This document shows positions 34,156-43,170 of a DNA stretch of 64,000 nucleotides, one piece after another. The translations under genes were made by a program, and so were the position numbers. The stretch is from contig NZ_JANQBC010000012.1 of NCBI RefSeq assembly GCF_024721995.1, positions 62,001-126,000 on the forward strand, read 5' to 3'. The notes under the pieces were generated by a model. The model searched no databases and was not told the DNA's origin. It was given only the letters and a program-made list of their open reading frames with translations. Each line of letters starts with the position of its first letter. The first letter of the stretch is position 1. Source of the stretch: Paenibacillus radicibacter (GTDB lineage: Bacteria; Bacillota; Bacilli; Paenibacillales; NBRC-103111).

Positions 34156-36333
34156 CTAGTTACTTTTCTCCTTCAAAAATCCTTGTTTTCTCGCAATCTT
34201 GTTCATGCTTTTGATCTGTGAGATAGCGGCGTACTGCGCTTTCGTGCGTTCTTTGGCGGCAAAATAGACATTTCCAGCGGGATCATCCTTCGAGCGTCCA
34301 GCTCGACCGGACATTTGAACGAGTGCCGCTTCATCGAATTGCTTGGAATCCGCATCAAGGATGAAGACATCGGTCTTCGGTACGGTGACCCCGCGTTCTA
34401 GAATGGTTGTGGTAACTAGAATGCGAATCTCACCACTTCGGAATTGTTGTACTTTCTCCGTGCGCAGGGGATCTTTGGAGGAGGTGCCTTCGATGGTTAA
34501 AGTGGTATCTAGATGTGAGGCAGTTTGTTCCGCGCCCTTAGGTGTTCGTGCATTTGATGATACTTTATGTAGAGGTACAGTATCATCTGGTGAAGCTAGA
34601 TGTGACTGTACTTGCTCAGCGCTGACTGACTTTGTCGCTTGCACGGACAAATCCCCCGCCTGCAAAGCGCTGCGCAGTAGGAGCACGAGCGGTTCGACCA
34701 TCGCAATGCTCGGCACGAACAAGAACAACTGCGCTCCGCGCGCAAGCGACGCGCGGAGCTTCGTCAGCAGGGCGGGCGGCACCTGCCCCGCCCGCAAAAC
34801 CCGCCTCAGCGCGGGAATGGCCAGCTGCCCCGGAACGGGCAGTGGATGGCCGTGGAATCGCGCTGGCACCTTCACGTGAGGGAGTCGCCCCCTCACGCAG
34901 TCTCGCTGCAACGCCTGCGGCGGCGTTGCGGAGAGCAACAGCGTGCAGCCGCCGGGCTTGCACGCTTGATCTGCGGCGAACGCGAGCATCGGGTCGCCGT
35001 GGTAGGGAAACGCATCGAGTTCATCGATGATGACGAGGTCGTACGCCTCTCGGAAGCGAATGAGCTGATGCGTCGTTGCAATCGTGATGGGACCACTGTC
35101 CCATCGCTGTTCACTGCCGCCGTAGAGGACGACGACGGCCTGATCAGGGAACGCCCGCGCAATACGCGGCGCGAGCTCAAGCACGACGTCCCGACGGGGC
35201 GTAGCTATGAGTACCTTGCCTCCTTGAGCAAGGGTATATCCAACGAACGGGAAGATCATCTCCGTCTTACCCGCTCCAGTCACCGCCCAGATCAAGAATT
35301 GCGACTTGTTGTTCTTTAAAGATGCAGGATGTCCTCTATGAGTGGACATTAAGTTACCTCTTAACCATTCCAAGCCAGCCGTCGCTGCCGCAGATTGAGC
35401 AGGGCTTAGCCCCCAGGGTTGAAGGAAGTGTTGCATACCCATTACATCATCGCCATCAGCAACACTAACGCCTTGTTTCACATTCGCATAACTTTCATTC
35501 ACTGAACAATGTCCTATTCCATTATCCAACCTTCTACCCACACCCCATATCAACACCGAGCAACTCTTCACCCTGCCCATCGTGAGACAAGCCTGACAAT
35601 AGAAGCACTCCCCATGACACTCTATACAAGTCGTCTTATGAATCCGCTCTCCACTTGTCCCACATCGTTTACACGTATAGGTATGTACTTCCCTCCAGAA
35701 GTAAGGCATCTCACGCCGCTCAGACACACGCATACCCAGCTCCATAACGACATCACCCCGAAGTACAGCTAGCTGCACATACGACTTCCAATGTTCCGAT
35801 AAGCCAACATCTTGTCCCATTTTACTGCACACGGTGTCCACCACTGACTGTACTTCAGACTCCAACAATGCTCGTCCTGCTAGCGCATCCACCAACATCC
35901 GATATTCATGTTCTTTCACAGGCATATGCTTTTGATCCGCTTCTAACTCTTTCTCTGCAAGCACCAGCCTCCACTTTTGCTCACGAGCAGGTAATTTACA
36001 CACTCGAAGAGCAGACGATAACTGCCGCTGCAATTCGATAAGATCTTCCTCAGTTACATGTGACGACTCATATCCATACGAATGCTTCCGATCTTCCGGT
36101 GCAACTTCTTTGCTATTCTTCACATGGGAGTCAGTTCCCCCCAACGTTCCACTTCTACGCAGCTCCTCAACTAAACGCAGGGCTTGTCCATACGCAATAG
36201 AAGGCTCCAGTATCACCATGCCAAGAGGGGCATGATCACACTCGGACCTATAATGAACATCGACCCTCACATCCAGTGAGAAATGCCACGACCATCCTTC
36301 ATGCAGCTTCACTGCATAACATTGAACGAGCAT
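34156..36333 (-). CDS. comFA: ComFA ATP-dependent DNA helicase/translocase
   Basis: ComFA powers single-strand DNA import during transformation. The 725-residue protein has a four-Cys zinc region (CKRCGTSGERIHKTTCIECHGECFYC is split across about 235-265). It also has Walker A AVTGAGKTEM, motif II IIDELDAF, motif III LLLSATPP and motif VI QMSGRAGRSK. The N-terminal 200 residues are unlike the core and variable in the family. The middle third of the gene (about 34.64-35.2 kb) is strikingly GC-rich relative to its flanks. ComFB is absent between comFA and comFC, unlike B. subtilis. Confidence 0.94.
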   Translation of the reverse strand: MLVQCYAVKLHEGWSWHFSLDVRVDVHYRSECDHAPLGMVILEPSIAYGQALRLVEELRRSGTLGGTDSHVKNSKEVAPEDRKHSYGYESSHVTEEDLIELQRQLSSALRVCKLPAREQKWRLVLAEKELEADQKHMPVKEHEYRMLVDALAGRALLESEVQSVVDTVCSKMGQDVGLSEHWKSYVQLAVLRGDVVMELGMRVSERREMPYFWREVHTYTCKRCGTSGERIHKTTCIECHGECFYCQACLTMGRVKSCSVLIWGVGRRLDNGIGHCSVNESYANVKQGVSVADGDDVMGMQHFLQPWGLSPAQSAAATAGLEWLRGNLMSTHRGHPASLKNNKSQFLIWAVTGAGKTEMIFPFVGYTLAQGGKVLIATPRRDVVLELAPRIARAFPDQAVVVLYGGSEQRWDSGPITIATTHQLIRFREAYDLVIIDELDAFPYHGDPMLAFAADQACKPGGCTLLLSATPPQALQRDCVRGRLPHVKVPARFHGHPLPVPGQLAIPALRRVLRAGQVPPALLTKLRASLARGAQLFLFVPSIAMVEPLVLLLRSALQAGDLSVQATKSVSAEQVQSHLASPDDTVPLHKVSSNARTPKGAEQTASHLDTTLTIEGTSSKDPLRTEKVQQFRSGEIRILVTTTILERGVTVPKTDVFILDADSKQFDEAALVQMSGRAGRSKDDPAGNVYFAAKERTKAQYAAISQIKSMNKIARKQGFLKEKSN

Positions 36334-36500
36334 AGATCACCTTACCTGTGAGTTCTTTTTTAGTAACTGTTTTCATCTAACTTTAAAAAGGAATAAATAA
36401 AAGGAGTATTTTCAAATAAACTGGGGTTAAAAAACTACGTATACTTCGTGTACTGTTATATCTCTATTCAATCGTATTGTTTACGGTTTCACTTTAGCCT

Positions 36501-36869
36501 TTAAGCCGCGACACTCGGGCAGACGATGGCTACATCGTGGGGGTAATTACGGAAGATTTCGTCTAGAGGTGTAGGGGATGTGTGATGGTGTACCTCTAAC
36601 GAATACTGATAGGCTAATCGCTCAATGATCTTCAGGGTATCGTCCGTTGAGCAGGAATCGATAACGACTGCCGAAATTGGACGTCCTCGCAGCCACGAGG
36701 AGAAGAACAATGAGCGAAGAACCCATTCCACTTGCTGTTGGTTGTTACTTGTTACGACTAACACACGCTGTGGTGAAGCTTTCTGCCACTTGCTCATGGC
36801 ATAATACAGATGGATTAACGCGACACATAAACCGTAGGTGCCTACGATTAGACTAAGGCCGATCCACAT
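36501..36869 (-). CDS. Short membrane-anchored protein resembling a glycosyltransferase family 2 N-terminus
   Basis: From ATG 36869 (GGAGG 8 bases upstream) the frame gives 122 residues. There is one N-terminal transmembrane segment (IGLSLIVGTYGLCVALIHLYY) and then a Rossmann-like stretch: RVLVVTSNNQQQVEWVLRSL, and VVIDSCSTDDTLKIIERLA, which resembles the DxSxDDT motif of GT2 enzymes. It ends before any acceptor or catalytic domain, so it is unlikely to be a full enzyme. It fills the place of yviA, between degU and comFA, but does not obviously resemble it. The function is unknown. Confidence 0.7.
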   Translation of the reverse strand: MWIGLSLIVGTYGLCVALIHLYYAMSKWQKASPQRVLVVTSNNQQQVEWVLRSLFFSSWLRGRPISAVVIDSCSTDDTLKIIERLAYQYSLEVHHHTSPTPLDEIFRNYPHDVAIVCPSVAA

Positions 36870-36954
36870 GGTGTCTCCCTCCTTTGGAGCAATATATGCC
36901 GCCAAGAAGTGAGAGGTTCCGTGCTTTCTCGCATTCGAGCAACCGGTCTACGCC

Positions 36955-37686
36955 TTACAAGGTCACCCATCCGTACTTAATTGCTATAATAACCGCTTGT
37001 GTACGGTCATCAACTTCCATCTTTTGTAGAATAGAACTTACGTGATTCTTAACTGTCTTTTCACTTATGTAGAGGAATTCTCCGATTAACTTGTTACTCT
37101 TGCCCTCCGACATCAGTCGTAGAACTTCTGATTCACGCTTGGTCAGTGGTGAACTTGGTGCATGTACATACTTCAGTCCATTCTCACGAACGGCTTCGCC
37201 AGGTCCTACTACACCATGATCATCCAAATACGTCATACGGCGCAATTGATTAATTAGCTTGCCTGTTACTTTCGGATGAATGTAAGCATGACCTGCTACA
37301 ACAGAGCGAATCGCATTGATAAGTGACTCTGCTTCCATATCTTTAAGCAAGTAACCGGACGCACCTTTGCGAAGCGTCTCGAACACATAACTTTCATCGT
37401 CATGAATGGATAGAATGATGACTTTAATATTCGGGAAAATAACCTTGAGCTTCTCTGTTGCGATAACCCCGTTTTCCTCCGGCATATTAATATCCATCAG
37501 CACAACATGTACATCATTCTGCAAAGTGTTGCACAGCTCAAGCGCTTGAATGCCATCGCCCGCTTCGCCAATGACTTCCATGTCATCTTCCATATTAATA
37601 ATTCGTTTCAAACCTTCACGGAATAGTTGATGATCATCGGCAAGAATGAGCTTCACCTTATTCTTTATGTTGCTCGCATTATCCAT
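36955..37686 (-). CDS. degU: Response regulator DegU
   Basis: DegU controls exoenzymes, motility, biofilm and competence. The 243-residue protein has a receiver domain (ILADDHQLFREGL, phospho-acceptor Asp about residue 65 in VVLMDINMP, Lys in LKDM). A LuxR-type HTH follows at about 178-235 (LTKRESEVLRLMSEGKSNK, ISEKTVKNHVSSILQKM). GGAGGAG precedes ATG 37686, and the gene overlaps degS by 8 bases. Confidence 0.96.
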   Translation of the reverse strand: MDNASNIKNKVKLILADDHQLFREGLKRIINMEDDMEVIGEAGDGIQALELCNTLQNDVHVVLMDINMPEENGVIATEKLKVIFPNIKVIILSIHDDESYVFETLRKGASGYLLKDMEAESLINAIRSVVAGHAYIHPKVTGKLINQLRRMTYLDDHGVVGPGEAVRENGLKYVHAPSSPLTKRESEVLRLMSEGKSNKLIGEFLYISEKTVKNHVSSILQKMEVDDRTQAVIIAIKYGWVTL

Positions 37687-38845
37687 CGGTGTTCTCCTCC
37701 TTGTTCTGCGGTCGAATCGGAATTTCCATGTTGATTTTCGTTCCTAAGTTAATTTCAGATACAATTTCCATTTTACCTTCTAACAGGTCTAGTCGCTCAC
37801 GCATACCTAGAATCCCGAAATTCGTTCCATTGGTAATGATTTGTTCCGTCTTCCCTACATTGAAGCCAATGCCATTATCCGAGAATTTCACATGAATATA
37901 ATCCATTCCGAATAAGAGCTCTACTTCAACGAAAGTCGCTTTAGCATGCTTAAACACATTACTAAAGGCCTCTTGGATTAATCGGAAAATCGCTGCTTCC
38001 ATTCCAGATGGAAGTCGCATTTCTTTACCCTTTACTTCAAGCTTTGTCAGAATACGTGTACGCTCTTCAAAATCCTGCGCATACTTGCGCACAGCCGGAA
38101 CTAAGCCTAGATCGTCCAGCGCCATCGGGCGAAGATTGAAGATCATCTTGCGGACTTCTTCCAGTCCTCCACGCACTTGACTCTTCAGCACTTGAAGCTC
38201 TTCTTTTACCACATCATATTCTTGCTTAGCAAGGAGCCGCTCTGCAATTTCACTGCGCAGCACGAGATTCGCGAGTGTTTGGGCCATGCCATCATGGATT
38301 TCTCTTGCGATTCGGCGTCTCTCTTCTTCTTGAGCCAGAATAATCTTAAGACCTAGCATCTGCCGGTTCTTCGCTGTCTCTAAGATGTGCGAAACTTCGC
38401 TTAAATCGCCGGATAAATACCCAAGTACAATGTCCATCTGAAACACAATTCGCTCTGCTCGCTGCACAAGTTTATCGGCGCTTTTGATCCTTTTTTGCAG
38501 TTCATCTCGTCTGGTACGAAGATGGTTTTCCTTCTCGCGCATCAAAGTGAGCTGGAGCTGCATTAAATTCGCATTATCGTAAGCTGTCTTGATGTCTGCT
38601 TCATGAAAACGTCTGAAATCACGGGAAACCTCCGACAGTCGTATGCGCGACCGCCGAAGGTCCAGTTCAAGCTTATCGACGAGATCAATCGTCTTGATCG
38701 CCTCGGCTTTCACTTCTTCCTGTTCTTTCATTAACTCATTACGCTCATGTCGAGCATTCTCAGCTAAATCGAAAATTTGATATTTACTACTTTCCATTAC
38801 TTCTATCGCACTCTTGATGACTTGATCGATCGCATCCGCTTGCAA
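37679..38845 (-). CDS. degS: Sensor histidine kinase DegS
   Basis: A cytoplasmic kinase of 388 residues without membrane segments. It has an N-terminal sensor/coiled-coil domain (about 1-165), a HisKA_3 domain with the phospho-accepting His in AREIHDGMAQTL (about residue 184), and an ATPase domain (LIQEAFSNVFKHAKATFVEV, FSDNGIGFN, ILGMRERLDLLEG). The start is a TTG at 38845 with AAGGAG 11 bases upstream; no better-placed ATG exists near it. It is cotranscribed with degU. An inverted repeat covering the ribosome site and the region around -35 is described separately. Confidence 0.95.
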   Translation of the reverse strand: MQADAIDQVIKSAIEVMESSKYQIFDLAENARHERNELMKEQEEVKAEAIKTIDLVDKLELDLRRSRIRLSEVSRDFRRFHEADIKTAYDNANLMQLQLTLMREKENHLRTRRDELQKRIKSADKLVQRAERIVFQMDIVLGYLSGDLSEVSHILETAKNRQMLGLKIILAQEEERRRIAREIHDGMAQTLANLVLRSEIAERLLAKQEYDVVKEELQVLKSQVRGGLEEVRKMIFNLRPMALDDLGLVPAVRKYAQDFEERTRILTKLEVKGKEMRLPSGMEAAIFRLIQEAFSNVFKHAKATFVEVELLFGMDYIHVKFSDNGIGFNVGKTEQIITNGTNFGILGMRERLDLLEGKMEIVSEINLGTKINMEIPIRPQNKEENTDG

Positions 38846-38849
38846 GGTC

Positions 38850-38919
38850 GGGCAGTCTCCTTCACTATAAAACTCTCATTGATCTATAGTAACATATTTC
38901 CTTATTGTTGAGACTGCCC
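38850..38919 (-). promoter_or_regulatory. Inverted repeat flanking the degS promoter and ribosome site
   Basis: GGGCAGTCTC (38850-38859) and GAGACTGCCC (38910-38919) are perfect 10-bp complements 50 bases apart. Between them is an extended -10, TGTTACTAT. In a transcript reading through from upstream the repeat would cover the AAGGAG ribosome site of degS. As DNA it would flank the promoter. Confidence 0.55.
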
Positions 38920-38936
38920 AAAAAGAACTATTTCTT

Positions 38937-41549
38937 CTACTCTAGCGTAATCGTACGTGTCTCTGCATCCCAACCAACTTTCCAGTTCAGGTACTCAGAC
39001 ACAGCACGAAGTGGAACCATCATCAGACCGTTAATAATTTGTGGTGCAACATCATTTGTTACTTTTTTACCTGTGAAGGCAATGTCCGGATTGTTGTTCC
39101 ACATTTGTACGAGCTTATCACCATACAGAATGGAAGCTCTCCAGTCATTAGGATCCCACAACACTTCACCGCCGAATGCTTCCATTACGAAACGAATTGG
39201 CACCATTGCGCGATACCCAACTTCTACAGGGGCTTGATCCAGCGTAAATGCTTTTCCATCTAGGTAAACCGTCTTCTGATCCATCGTTAATTTCACTTTT
39301 TTCTTCGGTGGTGTTGATACACCGCCCTTGTACATGAATGCAATGTCATCGATCAGCATTTGACCCTTTAGTTCACGCTCATCCGGGCTTTCAGCCGGTG
39401 TTGCTACATACACATTTTTAATTGTAAAAGGATATGTTAGGTGGTACTCTGCAAGGTTAACTTCAAGCTCTTTCCAGCCTGTCCAATCTACATTTTTCGA
39501 GATATCAATACGGTTTAAGTCGCCATCCGCATCTACTACTTCAGCACGAACCCAGTTACGGGAATTGTCACCGAATACTTTAATTTTCATTGCTTGTGGG
39601 CTGCCTTCAATTGGAGCACCATTCTTATTGTTAAAGTCTGCGTATACGGCTTTGTTGCCTGTACCATTCGTGAAATCGTAGTTGATTTCTAGACTCTTAT
39701 TGCCGTTTTCTTCTTTGTGCGTTGTTACACTGCCTTCAATTTCTGCTGGGTATGTGCTGCCATTTGTTTGAACAGCTGTGTTGTCCATGTCATACCACAT
39801 TTTTTCATAGCCAGAAGATAGTGTGAACATCGCTGACATGCCATCATACGTCCCAATAACTTGAATCGCTTTAACGCCATCAATGCTATCTAGCTTCATC
39901 TGACCGTCTTTGATCTCAGCCTTCGTACCTTTAACTTCCCACTTAAGAGCGGAGGAGTCTAGGGTCTTCTTACGACCTTTTTTATCCGTAGCTGTTACCG
40001 TGAACTTGTACGTTTCATTCGCTTTAAGCACTTGGTTGGACGCTGTCATGCCAAGTGATGCTATGTCACCTTTACCCATTACACGAATTTCCTTGGATTG
40101 TACACCATTGCCCACTTCAGCCGTAATTGTTGCTTTACCGACTTTGCCCGGGATGAATGTATCGCCATCGAATGTACCCATTCCGCCAGCGACTGACCAT
40201 TTCTTCTGCATCGTCTCATCGACTGTAAGTGGGTTATAGTACTGATCATAACCTTCTAGTGTAAACTGAACGCGCTCACCGAGGAACACTTCACTTGGTC
40301 CTTTGAGGAACAGTGCAGCTAATGTGCCTTTAGGCGCATTTGAGAACACACCAAATCCGTTAACAACAGGTCTTTGGTACCCGCCGCCTTCAGGGGAGTT
40401 CTTAAGTGTTGGTTCTTTGTCCCCAAGTTCACGAGACACCATCTGTGTGGAACCACCGCCATCGAGATTTACTGCCTTCCATACGCCAATTTTCGCCATG
40501 AATGATTGCAATTCCGAGAAAGACATACCGTCACTGCCTGCAGCTTTATCTACTGTAATTAGGTAAGCTGTTTTCTTATCTTTGGAGTAACCAACCGCTG
40601 TACGTGCGCGATATCCATTTAGACCGGATACATCACGAGAGAAATCAGTTGCTTTACCGTTGTCTAGAAGGATGGAGTGACCACCGATCATTGTTTTAAA
40701 ATAATCCTTGTCATACACCTTACTACCATCAGATGATGTTAGCTGGTAATCGACTTGAAGGGGATCGCCAATTTTGAAATGCGCTTTCGCGTATTCCCCT
40801 GCTTTACCACCTGCACGGATGATGTAACCATCTTTAGGTGCAACAATTTTGAGAACTGTATCAATCGCCATATCTTCGATAATGCCGTTACGCACGAGAA
40901 TTTCCGTCGGAACAGACTTTCCATCATTCGAACGATCTTCCTGCGCCCATGCACTTGTATACAAGAACATGCCATCAATATGACTGTGTGTACCATCGTC
41001 GTACCAGTAGTACGTCTTATTCACACCGTCCAGCTTATACGTGGAACCATCTTTTGCCGTAACCGAGCCCTTGAATGCGAACTTATCAACCATAGGTTCA
41101 TTGTTCTTATCAATTGCAAAAGCGTACAAACCCGTCATATTATCCGGTGTCGAAGCTATAATCTGACCCCCATTGATTTGTGGACCAATTGGCACACCTT
41201 CCGCTTGGGTGTTGAAGAAGTCACCATTAATACCAGCTACAGCGCCTGATTCCTTCGTCATACCAAGAATAGATTGCTTCTTCGTAAAGTTACCGCCCTT
41301 GCCTGTAATCGTGTCGAGCGATACATACGGATTCGTTAAATCCACTTCAATCACATTCGCTCTAGTTGTGACCGTCTTCTTATTACGCACCGACGTCCAG
41401 TTGTAATCTCTCATAACTGCGCCTGCCGTAATCATTTGGCTGTAGACCAAGTCTACTGAATCTGCTTTAGCTAGTGGGACGAAAGTCCACGTCTGACAAA
41501 TCATTGCAACGGCCAAAGCACCGCTTAACACGCTTTTGCGTATTTTCAT
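38937..41549 (-). CDS. Secreted phosphodiester glycosidase with copper-amine-oxidase-N-like anchoring domain
   Basis: An 870-residue exported protein: signal peptide about 1-29 (ending PLAKADS), then a NAGPA/DUF2233 domain at about 60-415 with its signatures AGINGDFF, RARTAVGYSKD and VNLDGGGSTQM. An Ig-like region (about 420-590) and a carbohydrate-binding-like beta domain follow. The C-terminal domain (about 755-870: TMDQKTVYLDGK, PIRFVMEAFGGEVLWDP, PLRAVSEYLNWKVGWD) is the copper amine oxidase N-terminal-like repeat common in Paenibacillus surface proteins. NAGPA enzymes remove GlcNAc from phosphodiesters, so action on wall polymers is plausible but inferred. Confidence 0.88.
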   Translation of the reverse strand: MKIRKSVLSGALAVAMICQTWTFVPLAKADSVDLVYSQMITAGAVMRDYNWTSVRNKKTVTTRANVIEVDLTNPYVSLDTITGKGGNFTKKQSILGMTKESGAVAGINGDFFNTQAEGVPIGPQINGGQIIASTPDNMTGLYAFAIDKNNEPMVDKFAFKGSVTAKDGSTYKLDGVNKTYYWYDDGTHSHIDGMFLYTSAWAQEDRSNDGKSVPTEILVRNGIIEDMAIDTVLKIVAPKDGYIIRAGGKAGEYAKAHFKIGDPLQVDYQLTSSDGSKVYDKDYFKTMIGGHSILLDNGKATDFSRDVSGLNGYRARTAVGYSKDKKTAYLITVDKAAGSDGMSFSELQSFMAKIGVWKAVNLDGGGSTQMVSRELGDKEPTLKNSPEGGGYQRPVVNGFGVFSNAPKGTLAALFLKGPSEVFLGERVQFTLEGYDQYYNPLTVDETMQKKWSVAGGMGTFDGDTFIPGKVGKATITAEVGNGVQSKEIRVMGKGDIASLGMTASNQVLKANETYKFTVTATDKKGRKKTLDSSALKWEVKGTKAEIKDGQMKLDSIDGVKAIQVIGTYDGMSAMFTLSSGYEKMWYDMDNTAVQTNGSTYPAEIEGSVTTHKEENGNKSLEINYDFTNGTGNKAVYADFNNKNGAPIEGSPQAMKIKVFGDNSRNWVRAEVVDADGDLNRIDISKNVDWTGWKELEVNLAEYHLTYPFTIKNVYVATPAESPDERELKGQMLIDDIAFMYKGGVSTPPKKKVKLTMDQKTVYLDGKAFTLDQAPVEVGYRAMVPIRFVMEAFGGEVLWDPNDWRASILYGDKLVQMWNNNPDIAFTGKKVTNDVAPQIINGLMMVPLRAVSEYLNWKVGWDAETRTITLE

Positions 41550-41585
41550 GCTGCATATCCACTCCTATTCTTTTTTTGTGCATTT

Positions 41586-41610
41586 GAATCTATTTCATAG
41601 AAATAGATTC
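41586..41610. promoter_or_regulatory. Perfect hairpin in the glycosidase leader
   Basis: GAATCTATTTC-ATA-GAAATAGATTC is an 11-bp perfect inverted repeat with a three-base loop, 37 bases upstream of the glycosidase start. It may be an operator or an mRNA-stabilising hairpin. Confidence 0.5.
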
Positions 41611-41702
41611 ATTCTATGTACGTAAACTAATAGACTCCTAAATATACCAAAAGGTTACGGTTTTAGGCACAGGAAATTATTTATAGATTTGGAAGCAGTC
41701 GT

Positions 41703-41731
41703 TTTACACCCAAAAACCCGAGTGATATAAT
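41703..41731 (+). promoter_or_regulatory. Sigma-A promoter of the MBOAT-SGNH pair
   Basis: TTTACA, a 17-base spacer and a perfect TATAAT on the plus strand, 20 bases before the start codon. GAGAGGTGAG serves as ribosome site. Confidence 0.82.
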
Positions 41732-41751
41732 ACAATCCGAGAGGTGAGTTC

Positions 41752-43170
41752 ATGCTATTTCATTCGCCAAATTTCTTGGTGTTTTTCATCCTTTTACTTA
41801 TCCCGTATTTCACTTTCCGCAAAAAAAGGCTGATCCTGCTCGCCATCGCCAACGCCGTGTTTTATGGTTTCTCGGGGCTTGGCATCCTGCTGCTCTTTGT
41901 CGCGATGTGCCTCATCACCTTCGTGATTGTACATCTGATGCAGCGGCCAGGGCTCAAATGGACGTTCTGGATCGCAATTGGGCTGAATTTAGCGAATCTA
42001 ATCTTTTTCAAATACAGCTTATTTATATTGACGACCGTTCAGAAGTTTGCTGGGACTGAGCTTTTGGTCACGGATTGGGCAAAGACGAGTATTGTCGTGC
42101 CGATCGGGATCTCGTTCTACACATTCGAGTTCTTGTCTTACTTAATCGATGTACGCCGCGGACATTCCACGCCAACACGTTCTTTCACGAAGTTCTGGAT
42201 CTTCGTCTCGACGTTCCCGCACTTAATTGCAGGACCGATCATGCGGGGGGATGAACTCATTCCACAGCTGAATGATCTACCTAACCGTAAAATTCCGTGG
42301 GCTGATATTCAATACGGCGTCTACATGTTCATAGTCGGTCTTCTCAAGAAGGTCGTGATCGCGGATACAATTGCTGGTGTAGCAGATGATATTTTTATAA
42401 AAGGAACCGCCATGACCGGCACGGAAGCTTGGATTGGTTCGACTGCATTCGCTTTCCAAATCTATTATGATTTCTCTGCCTATACCGACATGGCTGTCGG
42501 GCTTGGCTATATATTAGGGCTTCGATTCATGAAAAACTTCGACGCACCTTATTTATCGGCAAATGCGCAAGAATTTTGGAATCGTTGGCACATGACGTTA
42601 TCTCGTTGGATCAAAGATTACATCTACATTGGGCTAGGAGGTAATCGCAAAGGGGCATTTCGTACCTATGTGAACTTGTTCCTCGCGATGCTAATCTCGG
42701 GTCTATGGCATGGTGCTTTGTGGACATACGTGATCTGGGGCGCGATCTGGGGGGCATTACTTGTCATTCACAGATTATCTCTGAAGCTCAATCGTATTGA
42801 GTGGATTCATGCTTTGCGTTCGAACATGGTGTATCGTGTAATCGCCGTGTTCATCTTCTTCCAAGTGACGATCTGGACATGGGTATTCTTCCGGGCGCAC
42901 AGCATGACTCTAGCCCTAGATATGACTCGCAAAATGTTACATCCGAGCAGCTGGCTTGCAGTCGTGCAAACGCCAGCATTCATCTGGATCTGCGGACTGT
43001 TCCTGCTGCATATCCTAGAGATGTTACTGCGTAAGTATGAAACGAAAATTGGACGCTTCTGGACGAAAGTTCCGTTCCCAATTCGCAGCATCTTCTATCT
43101 GTGTCTGCTTCTTACGATTATCTACTACATGAAGGGGGAGAAATATGGGTTTATCTACTTCCAATTCTAA
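41752..43170 (+). CDS. MBOAT family O-acyltransferase (AlgI/DltB-like)
   Basis: A 472-residue polytopic membrane protein with about ten hydrophobic segments and the MBOAT signatures. These are the PHLIAGPIMRGDELIPQL loop, FWNRWHMTLSRWIKDYIYI, and the catalytic His in LISGLWHGALW. AlgI-type MBOATs pass acetyl groups across the membrane to a partner SGNH esterase-like protein that acetylates an extracellular polysaccharide. The overlap of 26 bases with the SGNH gene downstream supports that pairing. The target polymer is unknown; wall polymer or exopolysaccharide are both possible. Confidence 0.93.
   Translation: MLFHSPNFLVFFILLLIPYFTFRKKRLILLAIANAVFYGFSGLGILLLFVAMCLITFVIVHLMQRPGLKWTFWIAIGLNLANLIFFKYSLFILTTVQKFAGTELLVTDWAKTSIVVPIGISFYTFEFLSYLIDVRRGHSTPTRSFTKFWIFVSTFPHLIAGPIMRGDELIPQLNDLPNRKIPWADIQYGVYMFIVGLLKKVVIADTIAGVADDIFIKGTAMTGTEAWIGSTAFAFQIYYDFSAYTDMAVGLGYILGLRFMKNFDAPYLSANAQEFWNRWHMTLSRWIKDYIYIGLGGNRKGAFRTYVNLFLAMLISGLWHGALWTYVIWGAIWGALLVIHRLSLKLNRIEWIHALRSNMVYRVIAVFIFFQVTIWTWVFFRAHSMTLALDMTRKMLHPSSWLAVVQTPAFIWICGLFLLHILEMLLRKYETKIGRFWTKVPFPIRSIFYLCLLLTIIYYMKGEKYGFIYFQF

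Noticed and set aside
34343-35319. Long plus-strand open frames opposite comFA
   Set aside because: They arise from the GC-rich block, overlap an intact ComFA with all helicase motifs, and encode Arg/Ala-rich sequence without homology.
36334-36500. ComK boxes (AAAA-N5-TTTT pairs) upstream of comFA
   Set aside because: AT-rich stretches exist near 36395-36425, but no pair with correct spacing was convincing.
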